Positions 9,292-18,544 are shown, numbered from the stretch's first letter. The stretch: DNA of 64,000 bases from JAJPHW01 sp963771505 (GCA_963771505.1 CAVYTO010000004.1:124001-188000); one strand, 5' to 3'. A program made the numbers and translations. The notes: generated by a model from the sequence alone, not told the origin.

Positions 9292-10380
9292 TCAGCCTGC
9301 CAAATGCGCGGTCCACGAATCCCCGAGAAAGCGGTCTCGTAAGGTTCGATAAAACCCGGATACGTGTGCTTCAAACTCATTTACGCTCATGTCGCAGGAA
9401 ACGTGAACCCTGGAGATCGCGAAAAGACTTTCAGCCACCGGGTGCGGGGGCTCGACATTCATAAAAGCGCAATCGTAGCCGGCTTGTTTCGCCATGGCAG
9501 TCTCTCTCCCAGACACAGCGGCGGGGTCGCCAAACGGATAAGCAAACGCCCATATGGGCTGCCCCAGGACATCTTCCAATTGCCTGCGGGATTCGCTGAT
9601 CTCCTTCCACGCCATCTCGTCACTCATCTTCGACAACCTAGGATGCGACAAACTATGCGCCCCTATAGTCATCCCCGATGCCAGTAGTTCCTTCGTCTGA
9701 TCGAGATTCAGGGTGAGAAACCTTTCACGATTGGATGGATCCGCAAAAAAATCTTCTCGCCAATTCGACGGTACGCCCAACTGATTTCTGACTTGATCGA
9801 TAATTTCTTCGCGCTGCTCATGCGCAAGTCCGGCCATGATGTTCATCAGATTGACCCACAGAGCGTGTTTCGCTGCGCGCCCTGTAATTCTCTCTTGAAT
9901 CGCGAACCGAGGCAGCGTCAACGAAATGGGATTCGTAGCAAAATGCAGCAAAAGATTTAGTTCTTCATGCCAGAGCATCGTACCGACGCTGTTAAGAGCA
10001 TCCGCAAGCACAAAAAAAAGGCAGGGCAAGTCTAATGCCGTCAAAATGGGTGCCATTCCAGTCAAGTTGTTTTGCAGGCCGTCATCGCAGGTGATAAGGA
10101 CGGCCCGCGGCGGCAATTCGAAATCTCCCCTGCACCACGCGCGAAACTGATCGGGCGTAATGGGAGAATAGTGACTCTTCAGAAGTTTGAGTTGATCGCG
10201 GAAAATGGAGGAATGCACCATGCACCCATCCACGTCGGATCCACGTGCCTTGTATGACGTCGGCATCACACCGTGATAGGTCACTATCGTCGGACCATTA
10301 TCGGCGGCGCGGCGCAAGAAACCTGAGCGTGCCAATCCTGGATAAACGACGCGCTTCAGTACAGGGCTCACGACTTTCAT
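9292..10380 (-). CDS. NodB-type polysaccharide deacetylase
   Basis: The protein has 362 residues. It shows the carbohydrate esterase 4 motifs in order: TYHGV near residue 34, the catalytic/metal aspartates in ITCDDG near 96, the metal-binding H-x3-H in GAHSLSHPRLS and the FAYPFGD motif. These enzymes remove acetyl groups from amino sugars with a divalent metal. No signal peptide is obvious, so it may act on the lipid-linked intermediate or be exported by a weak N-terminal anchor. Its ATG overlaps the stop of the acid-sugar synthase (ATGA). Confidence 0.87.
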   Translation of the reverse strand: MKVVSPVLKRVVYPGLARSGFLRRAADNGPTIVTYHGVMPTSYKARGSDVDGCMVHSSIFRDQLKLLKSHYSPITPDQFRAWCRGDFELPPRAVLITCDDGLQNNLTGMAPILTALDLPCLFFVLADALNSVGTMLWHEELNLLLHFATNPISLTLPRFAIQERITGRAAKHALWVNLMNIMAGLAHEQREEIIDQVRNQLGVPSNWREDFFADPSNRERFLTLNLDQTKELLASGMTIGAHSLSHPRLSKMSDEMAWKEISESRRQLEDVLGQPIWAFAYPFGDPAAVSGRETAMAKQAGYDCAFMNVEPPHPVAESLFAISRVHVSCDMSVNEFEAHVSGFYRTLRDRFLGDSWTAHLAG

Positions 10381-11477
10381 GCGTTTTCCACCTCGTCCCA
10401 GCTCAAAGGAGTTCCAGCTTCGATATTCCGTGCGGCACGCTTGCCTATAACCTCGGTTAAATGTCTTGTGTGTATCCCGTTTGCCGGCCGGATCGATCGC
10501 ACATTTTTTGCAGTGAAGTGTTGACCTTGCGCAATATTTTCCACCACAAAAAGCGAGCGGCGGAACGCCAGGCTCGATTTTTCATGTTCGCCGGGGCCGA
10601 AGATGGGTGACCCCAAGGCTTGCTCTGCAACGCGAACCGCAGCAACCATCTCTGCGAACTCGCCTGGTTCCATCGAGAATTTGCTGTCAGGCCCCGGCTC
10701 TGCGCGCGACAGCGTCAAATGCTTTTCCACGATACATGCACCGAGTGCGACCGCCGTGACCGCAACCGCGCTACCGGGAGTGTGGTCCGAAAGCCCCGCA
10801 GGAACTCCGAAGCGAGCAGCAATTTCCGGTATCGTGCGCAGATTCATCTCTTCCGGCAAAGCTGGATACGCGCTCGTGCATTTCAACAATGCCACCTGGG
10901 TCGCGCCATTTTCAGCGGCCGTTTGCAGTGCTTCCGAAATTTCCGCCTCTGTCGCCATTCCAACCGACATGAGGATTGGCTTTCCCGTGCTGGCGATCCG
11001 CTGTATGAGTTGGACATCGACCAATTCAAACGAAGCTACCTTGTAGGCAGGAACTTCCATCTTTTCCAGAAAATCCACCGCAGTTACGTCAAAGGGGGAA
11101 GAGAAAAGATCAAGGCCGAGAGAGTTGGCTTCGACTTTCAATTTGGGCTGCCACTCCCAAGGCGTATAGGCCTTGGAGTAGAGTTCGTGCAATGTTTCGC
11201 CGTCCCAAATCGTTCCGCCCCGGACCCGAAAATATTCGCGATCGCTTCGCATCGTAATTGTGTCAGACGTGTAAGTCTGAAGCTTTACCGCGTCAGCCCC
11301 GCAATCTTTCGCAGCTCGCACGAGTTGGAGGGCTTGATCGAAATCCTGATGATGATTAGCGGAAAGTTCTGCGATCACGTAAACCGGCGAGCCCGGCCCA
11401 ATTGCTCGCTTCCCAATTTTCAGGCTCGCCGCGAACGGGCTTAAGCTTTTGGTCGCGCCTTGAGTGAGTGTCGGCAT
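10377..11477 (-). CDS. pseI: Pseudaminic acid synthase (NeuB/PseI family)
   Basis: This enzyme condenses phosphoenolpyruvate with a six-carbon diacetamido sugar to give a nine-carbon nonulosonic acid. The NeuB barrel is shown by VIAELSANH, AVKLQTYTSDT, FSSPFD, KVASFEL, LLKCTSAYP, SDHTPG and VEKHLTL. The C-terminal 65 residues form the antifreeze-like SAF domain (SLFVVENIAQGQ, NVRSIRPANG). The TYTSDTIT context and EKHLTLSRAEPGPDS favour PseI over NeuB or LegI. I chose ATG 11477 (366 residues), which matches the family; the frame stays open to TTG 11549 through a basic stretch that family members lack. It is the first gene of the operon. No pseB/C/H/G/F are in view. Confidence 0.84.
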   Translation of the reverse strand: MPTLTQGATKSLSPFAASLKIGKRAIGPGSPVYVIAELSANHHQDFDQALQLVRAAKDCGADAVKLQTYTSDTITMRSDREYFRVRGGTIWDGETLHELYSKAYTPWEWQPKLKVEANSLGLDLFSSPFDVTAVDFLEKMEVPAYKVASFELVDVQLIQRIASTGKPILMSVGMATEAEISEALQTAAENGATQVALLKCTSAYPALPEEMNLRTIPEIAARFGVPAGLSDHTPGSAVAVTAVALGACIVEKHLTLSRAEPGPDSKFSMEPGEFAEMVAAVRVAEQALGSPIFGPGEHEKSSLAFRRSLFVVENIAQGQHFTAKNVRSIRPANGIHTRHLTEVIGKRAARNIEAGTPLSWDEVENA

Positions 11478-11708
11478 CTCTAATCTTTTATTTACGAATA
11501 GCTTACCGCGCAGCGACCTGCTTCGTCGTGAGGGAACCATCGCCATCAACTCGTCAATCCGCGCTTACACCGGTCTTTTCCGGGAACTTCCACATTTTGT
11601 AAAATCGTTACCGTCGTAATCCTCGCTATTACACAACTGTTACAGTCGCGTCCTTCCGGCGCTGGTAACGTGAATAAAGAAACCCAACTCACAATTTACA
11701 GGATTGCC

Positions 11709-12629
11709 ATGGAACTCGAAGCTCTTAATCGCAAAGCCGCAGCCAATAATGAAGTCAACTGGATCACGGCAATTTTTATGGGTCTGTTCCACGTCGGGGC
11801 CATTGCCGCGCTATTTTTCTTCACCTGGAAGGCGCTGTTTGTAGCGGCGTTTCTGTGGTGGGTTTCAGGCAGCCTCGGCATTGGCATGGGTTACCACCGG
11901 CTGCTGACTCACCGCGGTTACAAGACGCCGAAGTGGGTGGAATACTTCCTAACCACTTGCGCCACGCTGGCGCTCGAAGGCGGGCCGATTTTTTGGGTCG
12001 CGACTCATCGCATCCACCATCAATATTCCGACCATGACGGCGATCCCCATTCTCCCATCGACGGCAAATGGTGGGCTCACATGGGTTGGATCCTGATGGG
12101 CAAGTCCATGCATCACGACACCACCACGCTGGCCCGTTACGTCCCCGATCTTGCCAAAGACAAATTTCATGTGTGGATCACCAAATATCACTACGTGCCG
12201 ATGGTTGTGCTCGGCCTGATTCTGCTCGCGGTTGGCGGGCTGCCGTTCGTACTGTGGGGAATTTTCTTGCGCACCACGATTGGCCTGCACGCCACATGGC
12301 TCGTCAATTCGGCAACGCACAGCTGGGGCACACGCCGCTTCATCACCAAAGACCTTTCGACCAATAGCTGGTGGGTCGCGCTACTCACATTTGGCGAAGG
12401 CTGGCACAACAATCATCATGCCCATCCGGTTTCGGCCCGCCATGGTCTTCGCTGGTACGAAGTCGACATGAACTGGTACGGTATCTGGGCCCTCGATAAA
12501 TTAGGGTTGGCGAAACAGGTCTACCGCGTGAAGCTTGATGAGCTTCGGCAAAAAGAAGAGGAGTTGAAAGCTCAACTTGTCGCGCCGCAGCCCGAAATTG
12601 CCACCGCGCTCTCCGCGTCTTTCGACTAA
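11709..12629 (+). CDS. Acyl-CoA/acyl-lipid delta-9-type desaturase
   Basis: The membrane-bound di-iron desaturase has 306 residues. The three histidine boxes are present: HRLLTH, HRIHHQYSD and HNNHHAHP. Four hydrophobic segments flank them, for example MGLFHVGAIAALFFF. It would insert a double bond in saturated fatty acyl chains, adjusting membrane fluidity. The ATG at 11709 has an AGGA five bases upstream; an in-frame GTG at 11670 gives 13 more residues but lacks a ribosome site. A strong terminator follows at 12650. Confidence 0.9.
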   Translation: MELEALNRKAAANNEVNWITAIFMGLFHVGAIAALFFFTWKALFVAAFLWWVSGSLGIGMGYHRLLTHRGYKTPKWVEYFLTTCATLALEGGPIFWVATHRIHHQYSDHDGDPHSPIDGKWWAHMGWILMGKSMHHDTTTLARYVPDLAKDKFHVWITKYHYVPMVVLGLILLAVGGLPFVLWGIFLRTTIGLHATWLVNSATHSWGTRRFITKDLSTNSWWVALLTFGEGWHNNHHAHPVSARHGLRWYEVDMNWYGIWALDKLGLAKQVYRVKLDELRQKEEELKAQLVAPQPEIATALSASFD

Positions 12630-12649
12630 CCTTTCCCCGACAACTAAAG

Positions 12650-12678
12650 GGCCGCCCGCGGCATGTGGGCGGCCTTTT
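12650..12678 (+). terminator. Rho-independent terminator after desaturase
   Basis: A perfect 8-bp G+C stem (GGCCGCCC with GGGCGGCC) and a 9-base loop are followed by TTTT. It separates the desaturase from the histidine kinase gene. Confidence 0.88.
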
Positions 12679-12702
12679 CAATTTACAGGGCAAACTTCGC
12701 GG

Positions 12703-12708
12703 TAAAAT
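12703..12708 (+). promoter_or_regulatory. -10 box TAAAAT, leaderless start of histidine kinase
   Basis: TAAAAT ends six bases before the ATG at 12715 and no Shine-Dalgarno sequence is present. Transcription would start at or next to the start codon, so the mRNA would be leaderless. No convincing -35 is visible. Confidence 0.5.
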
Positions 12709-12714
12709 CCGTCC

Positions 12715-13629
12715 ATGCGCATTACCAGCCGTCGCAAAGCTATCATCACCTTCCTGGTTCTGGGGGTAACGCTTGCGACCGTCGCCGTCGCGGTCGGTTT
12801 CGGTTGGATCATCTTCAATTGGCGCGAAGGCCTCAAAGTTTTTCTCGGAATCATTTTCTTCGGGGCGATTTCCGCGGGCCTGATTCTGAACACAATTTTC
12901 TTAATCAGGGAAATCAAACGCAACGAGCAGCACGATAGTTTCATTAATGCGGTTACGCACGAGCTAAAGACACCGATCGCATCGATCCGCCTTTACCTTC
13001 AAACCTTACAGCGACGCGACGTAGATGAGGTTAAGCGAGGCGAGTTTTATCGCTTGATGCTTGACGATACGGATAGGCTGTTGAATACGGTCGAGCAGGT
13101 CTTGAAGGCAGGCGAAGCCGGACATAGACGCACATCCCGGTCCCGAGTGTTGTTGAATTTTGCCGCTTTGGTACGAGAATGCGTGGAGTCCGCTCGTACC
13201 CGCCATCACCTTTCAGAAGAGGGCGTCGCGTTCCAGTTGGCCAGCGAAAACGAAGGGGTTGGTGTGTTAGGAGACGAGGAAGAATTGCGTACGGCAGTTT
13301 CGAACATGATCGAGAACGCCATCAAGTATTCCGGCGATCACGTTGAAGTGCTTGTGCGCCTGGAAACTCCAGACACCAAGCGAGTGCTGCTCAGCATAAA
13401 AGACCGGGGAATCGGCATTCCCGCAAATGAACTGAAACGCATTTTCAAGCGCTTCCACCGTGTCCCAAACCGCGCTCAGGTAAAGGGAACTGGGCTGGGC
13501 TTGTTTATCGTTCGGTCGATTGCAAAAAAACATGGCGGCACCGTGATCGCGCAAAGCCCCGGCGAAGGCCAGGGCACAACGCTGCTTCTGGATTTGCCGC
13601 GCCGGCTCGCTCCGGGAGCGAACGCTTGA
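12715..13629 (+). CDS. Membrane sensor histidine kinase
   Basis: The protein has 304 residues. Two N-terminal membrane helices (about 9-32 and 40-64) are joined by a very short loop, so there is no periplasmic sensor or HAMP domain. The HisKA segment carries the phospho-acceptor His82 in THELKTP. The ATPase domain shows the N box ENAIKYSGD, G1 DRGIGIP, F box FKRFHR and G2 KGTGLGLFI. It autophosphorylates and passes phosphate to the response regulator encoded immediately downstream, with overlapping stop and start. The signal is probably sensed in the membrane or inside the cell. Confidence 0.9.
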   Translation: MRITSRRKAIITFLVLGVTLATVAVAVGFGWIIFNWREGLKVFLGIIFFGAISAGLILNTIFLIREIKRNEQHDSFINAVTHELKTPIASIRLYLQTLQRRDVDEVKRGEFYRLMLDDTDRLLNTVEQVLKAGEAGHRRTSRSRVLLNFAALVRECVESARTRHHLSEEGVAFQLASENEGVGVLGDEEELRTAVSNMIENAIKYSGDHVEVLVRLETPDTKRVLLSIKDRGIGIPANELKRIFKRFHRVPNRAQVKGTGLGLFIVRSIAKKHGGTVIAQSPGEGQGTTLLLDLPRRLAPGANA

Positions 13630-14411
13630 GCCGCGTCCTTATTGTCGAGGACGAGGCTCACTTAGCGAAAGGCCTCAAGTTCAACCTCGAAGCTGAAGGC
13701 CATTGTGTGCAGGTCGTCGGCGACGGCGAGAGTGCCCTGGCTTTGTTGCTCGGTCGTTCTGATGTGGGCCAGCTTCCATCCGGGCAGGGCAACGATTTCG
13801 ACGCGGTCGTCCTCGATGTCATGTTGCCGGGCAAAGACGGGTTCGCGGTCGCCTCCGAACTCCGCGCCGCAAGACAATATGTTCCAATCCTGATGCTCAC
13901 CGCTCGTGGTCGACCGGAGGATGTGTTGAAAGGTTTTGCTTCCGGCGCGGACGACTATCTGCCCAAACCCTTTGAACTGGCCATTTTGCTGGCCAGGCTC
14001 CAGGGACTCTTGCGGCGACGCGATTGGATGCAGCGCTCCGATTCAGCACGCAGTGAAATGCCGTCCCCGTCTAAGTCGCCGGAGTATGACGTGATTTCGT
14101 TTGACGGCCGTACCATTGACTTCGGCAATCTGGAACTGCGGGTGAACGACGTTGTCACCCGCCTGACGCTTATGGAAGCCGAGTTTCTGCGACACTTAAT
14201 TCGCAATCAAGGCAGCGTTGTAACGCGGAAATCGATCCTCGAAGACGTTTGGGGCTTGCACGAAGACACCGACACTCGCGCGATCGACAATTTTGTCGTG
14301 CGATTGCGGCGATACATTGAAGACAATCCAGCGAAGCCGAAACATTTGCTGACCGTGCGTGGAGTCGGATACCGGTTCATCGCCGACCTGAAGACGTCCG
14401 CTGTGACCTGA
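13626..14411 (+). CDS. OmpR-family response regulator
   Basis: The 261-residue protein starts at a TTG that overlaps the kinase stop (TTGA). The receiver domain has acidic E8-D9, phospho-acceptor D64 in VVLDVMLPGKDG, T92 and K114. It carries an insertion of roughly 12 residues (about 44-56, SDVGQLPSGQGN) before the strand with D64 that typical family members lack. The C-terminal winged helix (about 160-258) shows SILEDVWG, RAIDNFVVRLRRYIE and TVRGVGYRF, the DNA-recognition and wing elements. It is the cognate partner of the upstream kinase; target genes are unknown. Confidence 0.9.
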   Translation: MSRVLIVEDEAHLAKGLKFNLEAEGHCVQVVGDGESALALLLGRSDVGQLPSGQGNDFDAVVLDVMLPGKDGFAVASELRAARQYVPILMLTARGRPEDVLKGFASGADDYLPKPFELAILLARLQGLLRRRDWMQRSDSARSEMPSPSKSPEYDVISFDGRTIDFGNLELRVNDVVTRLTLMEAEFLRHLIRNQGSVVTRKSILEDVWGLHEDTDTRAIDNFVVRLRRYIEDNPAKPKHLLTVRGVGYRFIADLKTSAVT

Positions 14412-14580
14412 TCAGATAGACGGTTGCTGAAGTTGTCATTGGACAATAAATAGAAGAAAGTCTCTATACAGCGCCACCAATTTGGTCGAACGTTTATCGA
14501 TAGTTGCCGCGCTCTCCCGCGTGAGGCGTGTCGTTCAAATTCAAAAGTTGCCAGTAGGGAACGGCAGCGCGATGAAATGG

Positions 14581-14616
14581 CCCGCGGAGCGTATGCTCCC
14601 GGGTCTTTTTCTTTCT
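14581..14616 (+). terminator. Terminator downstream of the two-component pair
   Basis: The stem CCCG-c-GGAGC / GCTCC-CGGG has a GTAT tetraloop and a T-rich tail. The 169 bases between the regulator stop and this hairpin hold no supported gene. Confidence 0.68.
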
Positions 14617-14624
14617 TAATTTAC

Positions 14625-15278
14625 TTATTGCTGACGGGCAGAAGCGCCTTCAGCGAGAGCGCGCAGGACCTTCAGAAAGCTGGATGCGCTGGTTGCGTCG
14701 CCAACGGCGTCGAGAGGCAGCGTGGCTGCTAGGTTGGGAGATTCCGGCCGCAGTCTGACGCTTAACAGACGATGCCCGCCAGATGTCATCAATGCTGTGA
14801 CCACCGGAGACAAATCATTTGACCATTCCGGACGCGACGTCAGTAGAACTGGACTCGGACGGTGCAATTCCCAATCCTGACCGGCAATCGATTTTGCGGT
14901 GTGAGCGTGATTTAACCAATGGTGCCTGAAAACATGGACATGGTGGCTCGGTGCCCCGCCCAAATCGGCCTCAAAAGTGAGAACTTCCTTCTTTGACTTC
15001 CAGATGGCAAAAAGCCAGTGCAGCGGAAAAGGTCGGGGACGGAGACTGACGGTGACGCGGGCGTTCTCGAACCAATGGGCGGCGAATCCCAACTTTATTT
15101 GCAAACGATTGACATCCAGCCACTTATGCCCAAGTATTTTGCCTCGCGTTCTGCAAGCGGCCTCGAGCGATCGCAGCACCCTAACCCCACGCCGTCGATT
15201 GTAGCGGACGAAAAACCAGTACCAAAGCGCGCAGGCAGCCAGCGCCGCAACAACGTCGATGAGGAAGGTGTATTCCAA
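14625..15278 (-). CDS. Hypothetical single-pass membrane protein
   Basis: The 217-residue protein starts at TTG 15278, with GAAGG about ten bases upstream and no in-frame ATG before the upstream stop. One N-terminal membrane helix (about 5-24) is followed by a basic RYNRRRG stop-transfer and a cytoplasmic domain of about 190 residues. That domain is rich in Trp and His (HHWLNHAH) and in short beta-like segments. I recognise no family. It is monocistronic, facing the regulator terminator on one side and the RimI-like gene divergently on the other. Confidence 0.6.
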   Translation of the reverse strand: MEYTFLIDVVAALAACALWYWFFVRYNRRRGVRVLRSLEAACRTRGKILGHKWLDVNRLQIKLGFAAHWFENARVTVSLRPRPFPLHWLFAIWKSKKEVLTFEADLGGAPSHHVHVFRHHWLNHAHTAKSIAGQDWELHRPSPVLLTSRPEWSNDLSPVVTALMTSGGHRLLSVRLRPESPNLAATLPLDAVGDATSASSFLKVLRALAEGASARQQ

Positions 15279-15402
15279 ACCCGCGCCTTCGTACCAGTAA
15301 CTACTATGATGCGCATGGTACGACTTGCGCTATGTAAACCGCAAGCCTATTTGCACACTCCCACAACAAAATGCGCGGCTGCATTCAATTGTCCTTTAAC
15401 AC

Positions 15403-15408
15403 TACAAT
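15403..15408 (+). promoter_or_regulatory. -10 box TACAAT before rimI-like gene (leaderless)
   Basis: TACAAT ends six bases before the GTG start at 15415. No ribosome-binding sequence is present, suggesting a leaderless transcript. Confidence 0.45.
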
Positions 15409-15414
15409 AGTCCC

Positions 15415-15903
15415 GTGGAGATCGCCCTTCGTGACTTCCGTCGCCACGATTTCGAAGCCCTCTGGCGCATTGATCAGGACTGCTTCCCGGTAGGCATTGC
15501 CTATTCCCGCCAGGAATTATCAAGCTACATCCAGCGCAGGGGAGCATTCACCTTCGTCGCTGACGCCGGACAACAGCCCATCCCTACGCGACCTCCGGAG
15601 GATCCCGCGCCCTCGGGGATCGTCGGTTTCGTGGTCGGGGAAGCGAATTCACGGGGCAGAGGCCACATCGTCACCATTGACGTTCTACCCATAGCTCGCC
15701 GATCTGGCGTCGGCTCGATGCTGCTACAGGCTGCCGAAGATCGTTTACGCGTTGCTCGATGCGTTCGAGTTCGCCTTGAAACAGCTTCCGACAATGCTTC
15801 CGCCCATGCTTTCTATGACCGCCACGGGTACGCTCGGGTTGGAATCCTTCCCGCCTACTACGGAAACGGACAAGACGCCGTGAGTCTGGAAAAGCCGCTT
15901 TAA
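15415..15903 (+). CDS. GNAT N-acetyltransferase, RimI-like
   Basis: The GNAT protein has 162 residues and a GTG start. Motif A is clear: VTIDVLPIARRSGVGSMLL (about 84-102) holds the R/Q-x-x-G-x-G/A acetyl-CoA loop. Motif B is the segment ASDNASAHAFYDRHGYARVG, with the N-x-x-A-x-x-F/L-Y pattern typical of RimI (acetylation of ribosomal protein S18 or other N termini). The last residues include YY and a hydrophobic strand as in RimI. Protein substrate is inferred only; many small GNATs share these motifs. It stands alone between a divergent membrane-protein gene and lon. Confidence 0.78.
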   Translation: MEIALRDFRRHDFEALWRIDQDCFPVGIAYSRQELSSYIQRRGAFTFVADAGQQPIPTRPPEDPAPSGIVGFVVGEANSRGRGHIVTIDVLPIARRSGVGSMLLQAAEDRLRVARCVRVRLETASDNASAHAFYDRHGYARVGILPAYYGNGQDAVSLEKPL

Positions 15904-16090
15904 ACGATCCCACTCCGAACGGCCAACCTCGGTCGTCCCGCCCGATTTGGTCAAACACTTCCGGTCGGTGCAATCCTTTGCGCTAGGGTTTAGAATTCAC
16001 CGTCCGATAGTGTCATCAGATGGTTTCACTTGCATCTTTATCGAACCAGGGTTCATCAAAAGTTGAGCACGCTACACTCAAGGTGACCGA

Positions 16091-18526
16091 ATGACGCAAA
16101 ACGAAAAACTAGAACAGGCTGAAACTAAAGTGGATACGTCTACCTTACAGCCAGGTCAAGCCCTTCCCATTCTCCCCGTAAGAGACACGGTCTTATTTCC
16201 TCACGCAGTTCTACCGCTCACCGTGGGACGGGAGAGTTCCGTTCAACTGATCAACTCTTTAGGAGAAGACAAGACGATCGTCGTAGTGGCGCAGCGAGAA
16301 GCCCGCGTGGATTCCCCGCAGCCTGCTGACCTCTACACGTTCGGTTCTCTGGCCGTCGTCCACAAAGTCGTCAAAATGCCCAACCAGAGCCTTTTCGTGT
16401 TCGCTGAAGGCTTGGAACGCGTTCGACTAACCGAATTCACCCAACTCTCCCCATTCATGCGCGGGAAGATCGAGGCGGTTCCGGAAACGATTCCGCCCAA
16501 AAGCTCGGAACTGGAAGCTTTGCAGCGGAACGTTCTCACGTTATTCCAGCAGATCGTTGCGGGATCGCCGACGCTATCTGACGAGCTATCCACGGTTGCA
16601 ACCAACATCGACGAGCCGGGCAGATTGGTGGATTTCATCGCTTCCTCGTTGCCATCTCTCTCTACGGCCGACAAACAGGACACGCTGGAAACCACTGACG
16701 TGCGAGTGCGTCTGGAGAAAATCAACCAGCACCTGGCGAAGGAATTGGAAGTCCAGCAACTTCGCAACAAGATTCAATCCGAAGTTCAAGATCGGGTTCA
16801 GCAGACGCAGCGCGAATACTATCTGCGCGAGCAGATGAAAGCCATCCAGAAGGAACTTGGCGAACAAGACGAAGGCGCGCGCGATAACGAAGAGCTCAAA
16901 GCAAAAATCGAAGCGGCTGGCATGCCCGACGACGTTAAGAAAGAAGCCCTGAAGGAGCTGGCTCGCCTGTCGCGTATGTCGCCCATGGCCGCCGACTACT
17001 CGATGACCAGGAATTATGTCGAGTGGCTGGCGGCGTTGCCGTGGACCAAGACTTCCGGCGGTGAAGTCGACATCCTTAAGGCAAAAGAAATCCTGGACGA
17101 AGATCACTATGATTTGAAGAAAGTCAAAGACCGCATTCTTGACTACCTTTCTGTACGCAGGCTGAAGCCGGGAATGAAGGGTCCGATTCTGTGCTTTGTT
17201 GGGCCTCCCGGAGTGGGCAAGACTTCGCTGGGCAAATCGATCGCTCGCGCTCTGGGACGAAAATTCGTCCGCATCTCTCTTGGTGGGGTACATGACGAGG
17301 CCGAAATTCGCGGCCATCGACGTACTTACATCGGAGCTTTGCCCGGCCAGATCATTCAAGGGATTCGCCGCGCCGAGACCAAGGATCCCGTCTTCATGCT
17401 GGACGAAATCGACAAGGTCGGACGCGATTTCCGCGGCGATCCCGGTTCTGCGCTGCTGGAAGCGCTTGATCCCGAGCAAAACTCGACGTTCCGCGATAAC
17501 TATCTCGATGTCACATTCGATCTGTCGAAAGTCCTGTTCATTACAACCGCGAACATGCTCGACCCCATCGCCGAGCCGCTTCGCGATCGTATGGAAATTA
17601 TTGAACTCCAGGGCTACACCGAAGAAGAGAAAGTGCATATCGCTTTTCAGTATCTGGTCCCGCGACAAATTGAAGAGAACGGCATCACGGCAGAGCAAAT
17701 CGAATTCCCTCGCGATGCGATGGGCTATCTGATTCGCCATTACACGCGTGAAGCCGGAGTGCGCAACCTCGAACGCAACATCGGCACCATCTGCCGCAAG
17801 CAGGCAAGGCGCTTGGCGGAAGGCAAGAAGGACAAGCTGACTGTCACGAACGAAGTCATCCAGGAATTTCTGGGTGGAATCAAGGTGCGCAGCGAAGGTG
17901 AAATCGCCGAACGAACCAAACGCGCCGGCGTGGTTGTCGGACTTGCCTGGACCCCATCGGGAGGGGACGTGCTCTTTATCGAAGCGAACACGATGAAGGG
18001 AAAAGGCGGCTTCACCATGACCGGGCAAATTGGACAGGTCATGCAAGAGTCCATGCAAGCCGCGCTGACGTGGGTGCGTTCAAACGCGACCCTGCTCGGA
18101 ATCAATGAAGACTTTTTTGCGCAGCATGACATTCATATTCACGTACCGGCGGGCGCAATTCCCAAAGACGGTCCGTCCGCGGGCGTCACCATGGCCACTG
18201 CGTTGGTCTCGCTCCTTACTGGACAACCGGTCAGAACCTTGACTGCCATGACTGGAGAAATTACTCTGAGCGGCGACGTTCTGCCGATCGGTGGAGTCAA
18301 AGAAAAAGTGTTGGCCGCCAAGCGCGCGGGAGTGCAGGACGTCATTCTTCCGGCCGACAACAAAACCAACCTGGACGAAGATCTCACTCCTGAGCAACTC
18401 GAAAATATTCGAGTGCATTACGTGAAGACGATCTCGGAGGTGCTGCGCATCGCCCTTTCGCAACCTGACACTGAACAGGCCGATGACGAAACCCGTCACG
18501 CGGCCCTCGCGGCTCAATCGGTCTAG
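16091..18526 (+). CDS. lon: ATP-dependent Lon protease
   Basis: The 811-residue protein has the full LonA layout. The N-terminal substrate-binding domain (about 20-215) begins with LPILPVRDTVLFPHAVLP, followed by a coiled-coil region (about 205-270) and the AAA+ module with Walker A GPPGVGKT at 371-378 and Walker B VFMLDEIDK. The C-terminal protease domain has catalytic Ser696 (DGPSAG) and Lys739 (KEK), 43 residues apart as in E. coli Lon. It degrades misfolded and regulatory proteins in the cytoplasm. The ATG at 16091 is preceded by AAGGTGA and a TACACT -10-like box at 16073. No CIRCE or clear sigma-32 sequence is seen upstream. Confidence 0.97.
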   Translation: MTQNEKLEQAETKVDTSTLQPGQALPILPVRDTVLFPHAVLPLTVGRESSVQLINSLGEDKTIVVVAQREARVDSPQPADLYTFGSLAVVHKVVKMPNQSLFVFAEGLERVRLTEFTQLSPFMRGKIEAVPETIPPKSSELEALQRNVLTLFQQIVAGSPTLSDELSTVATNIDEPGRLVDFIASSLPSLSTADKQDTLETTDVRVRLEKINQHLAKELEVQQLRNKIQSEVQDRVQQTQREYYLREQMKAIQKELGEQDEGARDNEELKAKIEAAGMPDDVKKEALKELARLSRMSPMAADYSMTRNYVEWLAALPWTKTSGGEVDILKAKEILDEDHYDLKKVKDRILDYLSVRRLKPGMKGPILCFVGPPGVGKTSLGKSIARALGRKFVRISLGGVHDEAEIRGHRRTYIGALPGQIIQGIRRAETKDPVFMLDEIDKVGRDFRGDPGSALLEALDPEQNSTFRDNYLDVTFDLSKVLFITTANMLDPIAEPLRDRMEIIELQGYTEEEKVHIAFQYLVPRQIEENGITAEQIEFPRDAMGYLIRHYTREAGVRNLERNIGTICRKQARRLAEGKKDKLTVTNEVIQEFLGGIKVRSEGEIAERTKRAGVVVGLAWTPSGGDVLFIEANTMKGKGGFTMTGQIGQVMQESMQAALTWVRSNATLLGINEDFFAQHDIHIHVPAGAIPKDGPSAGVTMATALVSLLTGQPVRTLTAMTGEITLSGDVLPIGGVKEKVLAAKRAGVQDVILPADNKTNLDEDLTPEQLENIRVHYVKTISEVLRIALSQPDTEQADDETRHAALAAQSV

Positions 18527-18544
18527 TTAGTTAGCTGTGATACG

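Noticed and set aside
9050..9316. 88-codon minus-strand frame overlapping the GNAT start
   Set aside because: It is in another frame of a well-supported coding region and has no domain.
14412..14580. Small RNA gene (6S or SRP type) before the terminator at 14581
   Set aside because: No conserved SRP tetraloop or 6S bubble could be identified; only the terminator is supported.
15904..16090. Heat-shock element (CIRCE or sigma-32 promoter) upstream of lon
   Set aside because: No TTAGCACTC inverted repeat or CTTGAA/CCCCAT pair is present.
16586..18058. 490-codon open frame on the minus strand inside lon
   Set aside because: It lies wholly antisense to a clearly conserved Lon protein and has no recognisable domain; high G+C codons give long antisense frames.
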